The notes below the pieces were generated by a model. It ran no database searches. It was given only the letters and a program-made list of their open reading frames with translations, and was not told the DNA's origin. From assembly GCA_902576415.1 (NCBI GenBank), contig CACGVZ010000003.1, positions 17,334-81,333 on the forward strand: DNA of 64,000 nucleotides, read 5' to 3'. Both the position numbers and the translations under genes were made by a program. Positions within the stretch are counted from its first letter, which is position 1. Every line of letters begins with the position of its first letter. The stretch is from an uncultured Prochlorococcus sp. (lineage in GTDB: Bacteria; Cyanobacteriota; Cyanobacteriia; PCC-6307; Cyanobiaceae). Shown here piece after piece: positions 1 to 9,089 of the stretch.

Positions 1-5
1 CAAAC

Positions 6-2909
6 ATGGTTATAAAAACTGATAATAATTTTGAACAAGATAATTCAATTATTATAAGGGGAGCTCGTCAGCATAATTTAAAGAATATTGATCTTTCTCT
101 ACCTAGAAATAAATTTATTGTTTTTACGGGAGTCAGTGGAAGCGGTAAAAGTTCTTTAGCTTTTGATACAATTTTTGCTGAAGGTCAAAGAAGATATGTT
201 GAAAGTCTTTCAGCATATGCAAGACAATTTTTAGGTCAAGTAGATAAACCAGATGTTGACAATATTGAGGGATTATCACCTGCTATTTCAATTGATCAAA
301 AATCAACAAGTCATAATCCTCGATCAACAGTTGGAACAGTAACAGAGATACAAGATTACCTGAGGCTGTTGTTTGGTCGTGCTGGCGAACCGCATTGTCA
401 TCATTGCGGGATTCCAATTGCGCCACAAACAATTGATGAAATGGTTGATCAAATTCTTTTATTGCCAGAAGGAACAAGGTACCAATTGTTGGCTCCTGTA
501 GTAAGAGGGAAGAAAGGAACTCATACAAAATTAATAAGTGGATTAGCTGCGGAGGGTTTCGCTAGAATAAGGATTAACGGCGAGGTGAGAGAACTGGCAG
601 ATAGTATTGAATTAGATAAAAATCAAATTCATAATATTGAGGTAGTTGTTGATAGACTAATTGCAAGGGAAGGAATACAAGAAAGATTAAATGATTCTCT
701 ACAAACTTGTCTTAAGAGGGGAGATGGTCTGGCAATAGTCGAAGTTGTTCCAAAAAAAGGCGAAAATTTACCTTCTAACTTAGAGAGAGAGAAATTGTAT
801 TCAGAAAATTATGCATGTCCTGTTCATGGTTCTATTGTTGAGGAACTTTCTCCTAGACTTTTTTCCTTTAACAGCCCATATGGGGCATGTCCAGACTGTC
901 ATGGGATTGGCTATCTAAAAAAATTTACTGCTGATAGAGTTGTACCAGATCAAACTTTACCTGTTTATGCTGCAATAGCGCCTTGGAGTGAAAAAGATAA
1001 TACTTATTACTTTTCTTTACTTTATTCTGTAGGCCAGGCTTATGGTTTTGAATTAAAGACTCCTTGGAAAGATTTAAGTGATTTGCAAAAAAAAGTTTTA
1101 CTACTGGGATCAGATAAACCAATATTAATTCAAGCTGATAGTCGTTTTAAAGCTTCTAGTGGTTTCGAAAGACCTTTTGAGGGAATTTTACCAATTTTAG
1201 AAAGGCAATTGAATGAAGCTAATGGAGAATCAGTAAAACAAAAACTAGAAAAGTACCAAGAATTGGTTCCCTGTAAGACTTGTTCTGGTAAAAGATTAAG
1301 ACCTGAAGCTTTGGCAGTTAAACTTGGCCCATATAATATTACTGACTTAACTTCGATAAGCGTTTCTGAAACTTTAACTCATGTAGAGCGTATCATGGGT
1401 TTAGGTAAGACTAAGAAGGAAAATATATCTTTAACAGAAAAACAAAAGCAGATAGGTGAATTGGTTTTAAAAGAGATTCGTTTACGTTTGAAGTTTTTAA
1501 TTAATGTTGGTTTAGATTATTTAACTTTAGATCGACCAGCCATGACTTTGTCTGGCGGAGAAGCTCAGCGTATTAGATTAGCTACGCAAATAGGTGCAGG
1601 CCTTACTGGTGTTTTATATGTGTTAGACGAACCAAGTATTGGTTTACATCAGAGAGACAATGATAGATTATTAGAAACATTAAAAAGCTTAAGAGACCTT
1701 GGTAATACTTTAGTTGTTGTTGAACATGACGAAGATACTATGAAATCTGCAGATTATTTAGTAGATATTGGACCAGGTGCGGGTATTTATGGTGGGGAAA
1801 TTATTGCTAAGGGATCATATCAAGATGTTTTGAAATCAGAGAGGTCATTAACTGGGGCTTATCTAAGCGGTAGGAAGTCAATTCCTACTCCAAAAGAACG
1901 TAGATCCTCGGTTAAAAAAAGTTTAATTTTAAATAGTTGCTCAAAAAATAATTTAAAGAATATATCTGTAGAATTTCCATTAGGAAGACTAGTTTCTGTA
2001 ACTGGTGTCAGTGGTAGTGGGAAAAGTACTTTGATAAATGAACTACTTCATCCTGCCTTGTGTCACTCTCTTGGATTAAAAGTTCCTTTTCCTCAAGGGG
2101 TAGGAGAGTTAAAGGGTATAAAGGCAATTGATAAAGTTATCGTTATTGATCAATCTCCAATAGGGAGAACACCAAGATCAAACCCTGCTACCTATACAGG
2201 CGCCTTTGATCCTATAAGGCAGATATTTACCGCCACAGTGGAAGCTAAAGCTAGAGGTTATCAGGCTGGTCAGTTTAGCTTTAATGTGAAAGGCGGAAGA
2301 TGTGAAGCGTGTAAAGGCCAAGGAGTTAATGTCATCGAAATGAATTTTTTGCCTGATGTGTATGTTCAATGTGAAGTATGTAAAGGAGCTCGATTTAACC
2401 GAGAAACTCTTCAAGTTAAATATAAAGGCTTTAATATTTCCGACGTCTTAGAGATGACTGTTGAACAAGCAGCAGAAACCTTTTCCGCAATACCTCAAGC
2501 TGCTGATAGGTTATCTACATTAGTAGATGTTGGATTAGGGTATGTCAAATTAGGCCAACCTGCTCCTACATTATCTGGGGGAGAGGCTCAAAGAGTTAAA
2601 TTAGCTACAGAATTATCTAAAAGGGCTACTGGAAAAACTCTATATTTGATTGATGAACCAACTACAGGTTTAAGTTTTTATGACGTTCATAAATTAATGG
2701 ATGTGATACAACGTTTGGTAGATAAAGGGAATTCTGTAATTGTTATCGAACATAATTTAGACGTTATTAGATGTTCTGACTGGATTATTGATTTAGGACC
2801 TGATGGAGGAGATAAAGGTGGCGAAATTATTGCAGAAGGTATTCCTGAAGATGTAGCTAAACATCCCACAAGCCATACAGCAAAATATCTTAAAAAAGTT
2901 CTTAAATAA
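6..2909 (+). CDS. uvrA: Excinuclease ABC subunit A (UvrA)
   Basis: 967 aa; two ABC ATPase modules with GVSGSGKSSLAFDTIFAEGQRRYVESLSAYARQFLGQ, LSGGEAQRI and zinc-binding CxxC motifs. Confidence 0.98.
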   Translation: MVIKTDNNFEQDNSIIIRGARQHNLKNIDLSLPRNKFIVFTGVSGSGKSSLAFDTIFAEGQRRYVESLSAYARQFLGQVDKPDVDNIEGLSPAISIDQKSTSHNPRSTVGTVTEIQDYLRLLFGRAGEPHCHHCGIPIAPQTIDEMVDQILLLPEGTRYQLLAPVVRGKKGTHTKLISGLAAEGFARIRINGEVRELADSIELDKNQIHNIEVVVDRLIAREGIQERLNDSLQTCLKRGDGLAIVEVVPKKGENLPSNLEREKLYSENYACPVHGSIVEELSPRLFSFNSPYGACPDCHGIGYLKKFTADRVVPDQTLPVYAAIAPWSEKDNTYYFSLLYSVGQAYGFELKTPWKDLSDLQKKVLLLGSDKPILIQADSRFKASSGFERPFEGILPILERQLNEANGESVKQKLEKYQELVPCKTCSGKRLRPEALAVKLGPYNITDLTSISVSETLTHVERIMGLGKTKKENISLTEKQKQIGELVLKEIRLRLKFLINVGLDYLTLDRPAMTLSGGEAQRIRLATQIGAGLTGVLYVLDEPSIGLHQRDNDRLLETLKSLRDLGNTLVVVEHDEDTMKSADYLVDIGPGAGIYGGEIIAKGSYQDVLKSERSLTGAYLSGRKSIPTPKERRSSVKKSLILNSCSKNNLKNISVEFPLGRLVSVTGVSGSGKSTLINELLHPALCHSLGLKVPFPQGVGELKGIKAIDKVIVIDQSPIGRTPRSNPATYTGAFDPIRQIFTATVEAKARGYQAGQFSFNVKGGRCEACKGQGVNVIEMNFLPDVYVQCEVCKGARFNRETLQVKYKGFNISDVLEMTVEQAAETFSAIPQAADRLSTLVDVGLGYVKLGQPAPTLSGGEAQRVKLATELSKRATGKTLYLIDEPTTGLSFYDVHKLMDVIQRLVDKGNSVIVIEHNLDVIRCSDWIIDLGPDGGDKGGEIIAEGIPEDVAKHPTSHTAKYLKKVLK

Positions 2910-2989
2910 AACTTGTTGTATTTCTTTGTATTTTTAATTATCTGAGTTAAAGAAAAGTCTTCTTTTAAGAGTATTATTTCAGTCTATAT

Positions 2990-3009
2990 CTTGTTTTTCA
3001 CAAGTTTTT
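2990..3009 (+). terminator. Possible intrinsic terminator downstream of uvrA
   Basis: CTTGT-ttttc-ACAAG 5-bp stem followed directly by TTTTT. Confidence 0.4.
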
Positions 3010-3105
3010 GTATTAAATAAGTTTAAAATCATAATGCTTTCTTAATATTTCCTTTGGAAATTCAGCTTATTTGTATTAAAGGCCGTTGATCTGAGGATTT
3101 GCTGA

Positions 3106-4515
3106 ATGAGGTTTAAATTTTTACATTTGCATTTACATGGTCTTATACGCTCTAAAAATCTTGAATTAGGAAGGGATGCAGATACAGGAGGACAAACACA
3201 ATATGTTTTAGAGTTAGTTAAATGTTTGGCAAATACTTCAGAAGTTGATCAAGTAGATTTAGTTACTCGTTTAATTAACGACCCAAAAGTAGATAATGAG
3301 TATTCCAAAGAAGAAGAGTTTGTAGAACCTGGAGTTAGAATTTTAAGATTCAAATTTGGACCTAATAAATATTTAAGAAAAGAATTGCTTTGGTCTTATT
3401 TAGATCATTTAACTGAAAGACTTATCTCTTATTATCAAGAAAATAAAAAGCCTAATTTTATTCATGCACATTATGCAGATGCAGGATATGTGGGAGTTAA
3501 ACTAAGTAAATCTTTAAATATTCCACTTATCTTTACTGGCCATTCCTTAGGACGAGAAAAAAAAAGGAAATTGCTTGATACTGGTTTAAAAACTAATCAA
3601 ATAGAAAAGCTTTATGCAATAAGTAAAAGAATTGAGGCAGAAGAAAAAGCTTTAAAGTCAGCAGATATTATTGTTACAAGCACTAAACAAGAGTCAGTTT
3701 ATCAATATTCTCAGTATTCTTCTTTTTCACCACACAAAGCTAGAGTAATTCCTCCTGGTGTTGATCATAATAAGTTTCACCATATTCACTCAACAACAGA
3801 GACTTCTGAAATTGATAATATGATGCAACCTTTTCTGAAGGATCCTACTAAACCTCCATTATTAAATATTGCTAGAGCTGTACGAAGGAAAAACATTCCT
3901 TCTTTGATTGAGGCATATGGAAGATCTGAAAAATTAAAAAGAAAAACTAATTTAATTTTGATTTTGGGTTGTCGAGATAGTACTTCAAAACTTGATCCTC
4001 AACAAAAAGATGTTTTCAATAATATTTTTGAAACGATTGATAAGTATAATTTGTATGGAAAGGTAGCTTATCCAAAAAAGCATCTTCCAAGTCAGATTCC
4101 TGCTTTATATAGGTGGGCCGCAAGCAGAGGGGGTGTATTTGTAAATCCAGCTTTAACAGAGCCTTTTGGTTTAACACTTCTTGAAGCTTCTTCATGTGGA
4201 TTACCAATAATATCAACAAATGATGGAGGACCAAAAGAAATTCGCTCAAAATGTGAAAATGGACTTTTAGTAGATGTTACTGATATTAATGAGTTGAAAG
4301 TTATGCTTGAAAAAGGAATTTCTGATACTAATCAGTGGAAATTATGGAGCAGAAATGGAATTGAGGGGGTTAACAGACATTTTAGTTGGAATACTCATGT
4401 ACGCAATTATTTATCAATACTTACAGAAGAGTTTTCGAAGTCGAATAGTTATTCCTCATCTGATATTAAACAGAGTTGTTTAAAAGGAAGTTCTTCACTA
4501 ATAAAACCCCATTGA
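3106..4515 (+). CDS. sps: Sucrose-phosphate synthase, glycosyltransferase domain only (GT4)
   Basis: 469 aa; N-terminal LHLHGLIRSKNLELGRDADTGGQTQYVLELVK typical of SPS; PALTEPFGLTLLEASSCGLPIISTNDGGP GT4 motif; no C-terminal phosphatase-like domain. Confidence 0.85.
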   Translation: MRFKFLHLHLHGLIRSKNLELGRDADTGGQTQYVLELVKCLANTSEVDQVDLVTRLINDPKVDNEYSKEEEFVEPGVRILRFKFGPNKYLRKELLWSYLDHLTERLISYYQENKKPNFIHAHYADAGYVGVKLSKSLNIPLIFTGHSLGREKKRKLLDTGLKTNQIEKLYAISKRIEAEEKALKSADIIVTSTKQESVYQYSQYSSFSPHKARVIPPGVDHNKFHHIHSTTETSEIDNMMQPFLKDPTKPPLLNIARAVRRKNIPSLIEAYGRSEKLKRKTNLILILGCRDSTSKLDPQQKDVFNNIFETIDKYNLYGKVAYPKKHLPSQIPALYRWAASRGGVFVNPALTEPFGLTLLEASSCGLPIISTNDGGPKEIRSKCENGLLVDVTDINELKVMLEKGISDTNQWKLWSRNGIEGVNRHFSWNTHVRNYLSILTEEFSKSNSYSSSDIKQSCLKGSSSLIKPH

Positions 4516-4694
4516 TCAAATACTTTAGGATCAGGGTGAAGAATTAGTTGATTATTATGAGTTTTTTTTAGTTTAAAACCTTTTTTAGATAGTTTTTTCA
4601 TTAAGTTAGCAGTTTCTTCGAATCTTGAAGCCATTGCATCAAGACTTGAGCAGTCACTTGTTAATCCATTGTCTTTCCACGTAAAAAAACTCAT
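4449..4694 (-). CDS. Small conserved-type hypothetical protein (81 aa)
   Basis: Complete ORF just upstream of mraY on the same strand; converges on and overlaps the sps 3' end by 67 bp. Confidence 0.6.
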   Translation of the reverse strand: MSFFTWKDNGLTSDCSSLDAMASRFEETANLMKKLSKKGFKLKKTHNNQLILHPDPKVFDQWGFISEELPFKQLCLISDEE

Positions 4695-4704
4695 AACAAA
4701 TTTT

Positions 4705-5781
4705 TTAAAGGTTGATTTTTAAAACTATACCTAAAATTACAAGTAAAATGTTGATTTTCCAAAAATTTTCAACTATTTTTTGTTCCTTAACTCCTTGCAG
4801 TTCAAAATGGTGGTGCAGTGGAGCCATTAGAAATATGCGTTTACCTCTGTGAAATAATTTTTTTGTAATTTTAAAAAAACCTACTTGAATCATGACTGAT
4901 AATGACTCAATAATAAATATTCCTGAGAAAATAGATAAGGTAAAAACGCTATTTGTTAATAAGGCTATAGAACTCAGAATTGCACCAATACTTAAAGATC
5001 CAGTATCACCCATAAATATTTTTGCAGGATGACTATTGTACTTGAGAAATCCTAAGCATATTCCTGACATTGAATAACATAGGATACTAAACACAAAAAG
5101 TTCTTGCTGTTCTTTCATTAATATTTCTGTTCCTAATCCATAAAAGACAATCCCGCTGCATCCAGCTGCTAATCCATCAAGTCCATCAGTCAAATTGACT
5201 GAATTACTAATACCAACTAGTAATAAAAAAGAAATTGGCACTATGAAAATATTCATATTTATTCCCCAAGAGTCAGATACTGTTATTAATGGACTTATAA
5301 AATTTTTTTCATAGGCTAACAATATAAAAATTATTGAGATTATACTTTGTAAGATAAATTTTTCTTTTGTTTTTAAACCTGTATTTTCTTTGTTTTTAAT
5401 ACTTAAATAATCATCTAAAAACCCTATAATAAAAAACCCAAAAGTTGTAAATAATAAAAGAAATAATTTTAGAGAACCTAAATTTATAGTTATTATCAAA
5501 AGAAAAATCAAAAAAGGGACTACCATTAATATCCCTCCCATTGTTGGGGTATCACATTTTTTATAGTGATTAGTTGGACCTTCTGTTCTAATATTTTGAA
5601 GCAAATTTAATTTTCTGATCCTTTCTATACCATTCTTTGTTGTTAATAAAGAAATTAAAAAAAATAATGTGAAAATTCCTATAAGAAAAAAATTATCAAA
5701 AAAATAGGAGGTTACTATTAAAGCAAAAGTATTTAAAATAATTAACGATTTAAAGTTAAGCTTTTTAATCTTCCCAATCAT
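4705..5781 (-). CDS. mraY: Phospho-N-acetylmuramoyl-pentapeptide transferase (MraY)
   Basis: TPTMGGILMVVPF, NLTDGLDGLAAG, FMGDTGSLSIG, MAPLHHHFELQG motifs; internal Met start chosen (ORF extends to 5823). Confidence 0.95.
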   Translation of the reverse strand: MIGKIKKLNFKSLIILNTFALIVTSYFFDNFFLIGIFTLFFLISLLTTKNGIERIRKLNLLQNIRTEGPTNHYKKCDTPTMGGILMVVPFLIFLLIITINLGSLKLFLLLFTTFGFFIIGFLDDYLSIKNKENTGLKTKEKFILQSIISIIFILLAYEKNFISPLITVSDSWGINMNIFIVPISFLLLVGISNSVNLTDGLDGLAAGCSGIVFYGLGTEILMKEQQELFVFSILCYSMSGICLGFLKYNSHPAKIFMGDTGSLSIGAILSSIALLTNSVFTLSIFSGIFIIESLSVMIQVGFFKITKKLFHRGKRIFLMAPLHHHFELQGVKEQKIVENFWKINILLVILGIVLKINL

Positions 5782-6043
5782 CTTCTGAAGGGTCTTCTTC
5801 AGTCTTATAATCTTCTTTTTCACCCATTAGGGCTGAAAGTTCTTCTTCTTCTATAGTACTAATCTCTTGTGAGTCTCCTTCTTTTTCAGCAACCAGTCTT
5901 CCTGTATTTTCAAGCCAAGAAAGCAGATCAGGTTCATCTCTAAGTGGTAAAACAGGAGCAGGATCATCTCTGTGGTAGCAAGTTAATGCAGGGTTGACTT
6001 CAGAAATATCATCTAATCTAAGTTTTAATTTATTTGAGTCCAT
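5765..6043 (-). CDS. DUF3134-like small acidic cyanobacterial protein
   Basis: MDSNKLKLRLDDISEVNPALTCYHRDDPAPVLPLRDEPDLLSWLENTGRL...; start chosen at internal Met. Confidence 0.7.
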   Translation of the reverse strand: MDSNKLKLRLDDISEVNPALTCYHRDDPAPVLPLRDEPDLLSWLENTGRLVAEKEGDSQEISTIEEEELSALMGEKEDYKTEEDPSEDDWED

Positions 6044-6096
6044 TAAAGGTAGTATTCTATATATAAGATAATACATAATCATGCGTACGAAAAACT

Positions 6097-6291
6097 TTGT
6101 TTGATAAAGCAAATTTAAAATACTTTTATATCTTGCTAATAACCCTGTTGCTTTCTGGATTATTTAAACTCATTGGATTCTTGAATACTGATGTTTTAAT
6201 AATTAATAACTTTCTTCTCTTGTTATTAGTTTTTGGTCCAGCTCTTTTAGTTACAATAATATTAGTTTTTAACAAGTTTTCAAATTCTTAA
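6097..6291 (+). CDS. Small two-helix membrane protein (hypothetical)
   Basis: 64-aa ORF with TTG start and two hydrophobic segments; fills the gap before argG. Confidence 0.5.
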   Translation: MFDKANLKYFYILLITLLLSGLFKLIGFLNTDVLIINNFLLLLLVFGPALLVTIILVFNKFSNS

Positions 6292-6327
6292 TTACGTCAA
6301 AAATTTAAATTTATGGAGCAAATTTAG

Positions 6328-7542
6328 ATGCAGCAGGTTAAAAAAGTTGTACTAGCGTATTCTGGTGGGGTAGATACAAGCGTTTGTATTCCATATTTAA
6401 AGAATGAATATGGAATTTCAGAAGTTGTTGCTTTTGTAGCAGATCTTGGACAAGGTGAGGATTTAGAACTTATCAGGCAAAAAGCTTTAAATTCTGGTGC
6501 ATCCCAATCAATCATTGGTAATTTAGTTAATAGTTTTGTTGAGAGATATGCTTTTCCAGCTATTAGAGCAAACGGATTATATTTAGATAAATATCCATTA
6601 TCTACAGCTCTTGCAAGGCCTTTAATTGCTGAAAATCTTGTAAATATTGCTCGAGAGAAAAATGCTGATGCGGTAGCCCATGGATGCACTGGTAAAGGCA
6701 ATGATCAAGTTCGATTCGATTTGGCAATTAATGCTTTAGGACCTGATTTAAAAATAATTACTCCTGCAAGGGAGTGGAATATGAGTAGGGAAGAGGCAAT
6801 AGTGTATGGAGAAAAATTTGGTATTCCTGCACCAGTATCAAAAAAATCACCTTATTCAATAGACGTTAACTTACTTGGTAGGAGTATTGAAGCAGGGATA
6901 TTAGAAGACCCAATGCAAGAAGCACCTGAAGATATATTTGCGATGACATCTTCAATTGATAATTCACCCGATTCCCCTCAAGATATAGAAGTTGTCTTTA
7001 AAAATGGCTATCCAGTTGGAATTAATGATGAAATTTTAACTCCAGTAGAGATTATTCAAAAAGCAAATGAACTTGCAGGCGAGCATGGTTTTGGAAGAAT
7101 AGATATGATTGAAGATCGAGTAGTAGGAATTAAAAGTAGAGAGATTTATGAAACACCTGGCCTCTTACTTTTAATCAAAGCTCACAAAGAATTAGAGAGC
7201 ATTACATTAAACCCAGATGTTGCTGACTTTAAAGGAATAGTGGAAAAAAAATGGGGTCAGCTAGTATATCAAGGTTTTTGGTTTGGACCTCTTAAAGATA
7301 GTTTAGATGCATTTATTTCATCGACTCAAACTTCAGTTAATGGAAGAGTAAAGATTAGACTGCATAAGGGGAACGCTATAGTAATTGGAAGAATGTCTGA
7401 AAATAACTCACTATATAGGGAAGATTTGGCAACTTATAACAAAGAAGATGTATTTAATCATTCTTTAGCAGAGGGTTTTATTTATATGTGGGGTATGTCT
7501 AATAAAATATGGGCTGAGTTAAATTCAAAAACTAGAGATTAA
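6328..7542 (+). CDS. argG: Argininosuccinate synthase
   Basis: 404 aa; [21 protein letters not shown]-loop, [14 protein letters not shown]. Confidence 0.98.
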   Translation: MQQVKKVVLAYSGGVDTSVCIPYLKNEYGISEVVAFVADLGQGEDLELIRQKALNSGASQSIIGNLVNSFVERYAFPAIRANGLYLDKYPLSTALARPLIAENLVNIAREKNADAVAHGCTGKGNDQVRFDLAINALGPDLKIITPAREWNMSREEAIVYGEKFGIPAPVSKKSPYSIDVNLLGRSIEAGILEDPMQEAPEDIFAMTSSIDNSPDSPQDIEVVFKNGYPVGINDEILTPVEIIQKANELAGEHGFGRIDMIEDRVVGIKSREIYETPGLLLLIKAHKELESITLNPDVADFKGIVEKKWGQLVYQGFWFGPLKDSLDAFISSTQTSVNGRVKIRLHKGNAIVIGRMSENNSLYREDLATYNKEDVFNHSLAEGFIYMWGMSNKIWAELNSKTRD

Positions 7543-7545
7543 CAT

Positions 7546-8010
7546 TTAAGATTCTGCATTTTCTTTGGTTTTAGTATCCTCTTTTCCAGAATTTTCTGCG
7601 CTTACTAATGGTTGTTTTTTCTTGGATTCAGCTTTAGTTTCTTGATTTTCTTTATCATCTGTATCATCTACTTGCGTTGTACTCTTATTAGAAGGTCTTG
7701 GAGCTGGCAAAGGTCCTTCTTGTTTAACTGTCATGTATCTTATGACATCTTCACTAAGTCTCATTGCTTTTTCAATTTTGAAAATATGTTGTCCATCACC
7801 TTGATGACTTAGTTGGACGTAAATACCTTCCCTATGTTTTGCTATTTGATAGGCTAATCTTCTTTTACCCCTCATTTGACTATCGAGGATAGTACCGCCA
7901 AATTCTTTTAAAAGCTTATTGTATTTATCAATATGGTTGGTTACTTCATCTTCCGCAATATCCGGGCGGAGGATATACATGGTTTCGTAATAAGATTGTT
8001 GATCGTTCAT
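7546..8010 (-). CDS. rpsF: 30S ribosomal protein S6 with long charged C-terminal tail
   Basis: [12 protein letters not shown]...[20 protein letters not shown]; tail of ~50 residues rich in K/E/D/S/T. Confidence 0.95.
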   Translation of the reverse strand: MNDQQSYYETMYILRPDIAEDEVTNHIDKYNKLLKEFGGTILDSQMRGKRRLAYQIAKHREGIYVQLSHQGDGQHIFKIEKAMRLSEDVIRYMTVKQEGPLPAPRPSNKSTTQVDDTDDKENQETKAESKKKQPLVSAENSGKEDTKTKENAES

Positions 8011-8030
8011 AATTTCAGACAAGGTCTTTG

Positions 8031-8060
8031 GCTCATGATTATGATGAGCGTCTGTTCATC
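8031..8060 (-). promoter_or_regulatory. Hairpins in the rpsF 5' leader
   Basis: GCTCAT-cataatc-ATGAGC perfect 6-bp stem (8031-8036/8044-8049) and overlapping alternative stem GATGA/TCATC (8043-8047/8056-8060). Confidence 0.4.
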
Positions 8061-8111
8061 TTTAACGATACATCATGATGTGCATTTCTTTAAAAATCAG
8101 CATTATTTATT

Positions 8112-8972
8112 TTAAAGATAATTTTTGAGTGCGTCATTCATAATATGAAAAGGTACTTCTAATCCATTTGTCCAAAATGATAATGATTTTAATCCTTGAG
8201 CAACAAGCATTTGTAAACCATCGATAGTCATGCATCCTTTTTTGGCGCTAAATTTCAATAAATGAGTTGGAGCAGGATTATAGATTAAATCATAAACAAT
8301 TGTTTTTGATTTAAGAGATCTCCAAAAAGACTCGCCATAAGGTAATACATCTATTTGATTTTTAGCTGTTTTCATTCCTGCGGGTGTTGTATTAACAACT
8401 AAATCTGCTTCTTCAATTAGATTTTGAGCTTCATTATCATTACTTAAAAATCCTTGAAGTTCAATTTGATTTTCAAAATTTTTTATTAATTCTTCTAGTG
8501 ATGATTTGTTCCGTGATATTACTGAAATTCTTGAAAGATTTAAATTTATTAATCCTTGTATGACAGATCGTGCTGCACCACCAGAGCCAAGAACAATCGA
8601 TTGTTTTTTTTTCAAGTTAAGTGTTTTTAAAGGGTAAACAAATCCTTCCACATCTGTATTAGTAGCACTCCATTCTCTTTCAGAATTTAATTTTATAGTA
8701 TTAATTGCTTTCAGTTTGCTTGCAATAGGGGAAATTTCACTACAAAGGTTAAATACTCTTTCTTTATGAGGAATTGTAATATTTAAACCTTTGCAATTAA
8801 TTTTTTTCAAAGAATTCAGTACTAATTCTAGATCTTTATCTTTACAAGGTATGGCGATATAAATTAAATCTAGGCCTAAATATTGAAGGGCAGCATTTTG
8901 CATAATCGGTGACAAGGAATGGCTTACTGGATTGCCGATTAATGCAATAAAAGATGTCTCACTTGAAATCAT
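8112..8972 (-). CDS. aroE: Shikimate dehydrogenase
   Basis: FIALIGNPVSHSLSPIMQNAAL, NITIPHKE, VLGSGGAARSV; start chosen at MISSETSF. Confidence 0.95.
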   Translation of the reverse strand: MISSETSFIALIGNPVSHSLSPIMQNAALQYLGLDLIYIAIPCKDKDLELVLNSLKKINCKGLNITIPHKERVFNLCSEISPIASKLKAINTIKLNSEREWSATNTDVEGFVYPLKTLNLKKKQSIVLGSGGAARSVIQGLINLNLSRISVISRNKSSLEELIKNFENQIELQGFLSNDNEAQNLIEEADLVVNTTPAGMKTAKNQIDVLPYGESFWRSLKSKTIVYDLIYNPAPTHLLKFSAKKGCMTIDGLQMLVAQGLKSLSFWTNGLEVPFHIMNDALKNYL

Positions 8973-9089
8973 GTTTAGAATTTTTTCCTTAAAAAATAAA
9001 GATCTGTTCGGGAACCACACCCCGTCTTTGAGTAACAATAATGTCGTTGATGACCGATTATGGAGAATATTAAATATAAGAATTTACCC

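Noticed and set aside
6324-6701. 125-aa minus-strand ORF within argG
   Set aside because: Antisense shadow ORF overlapping the argG start; no domain support.
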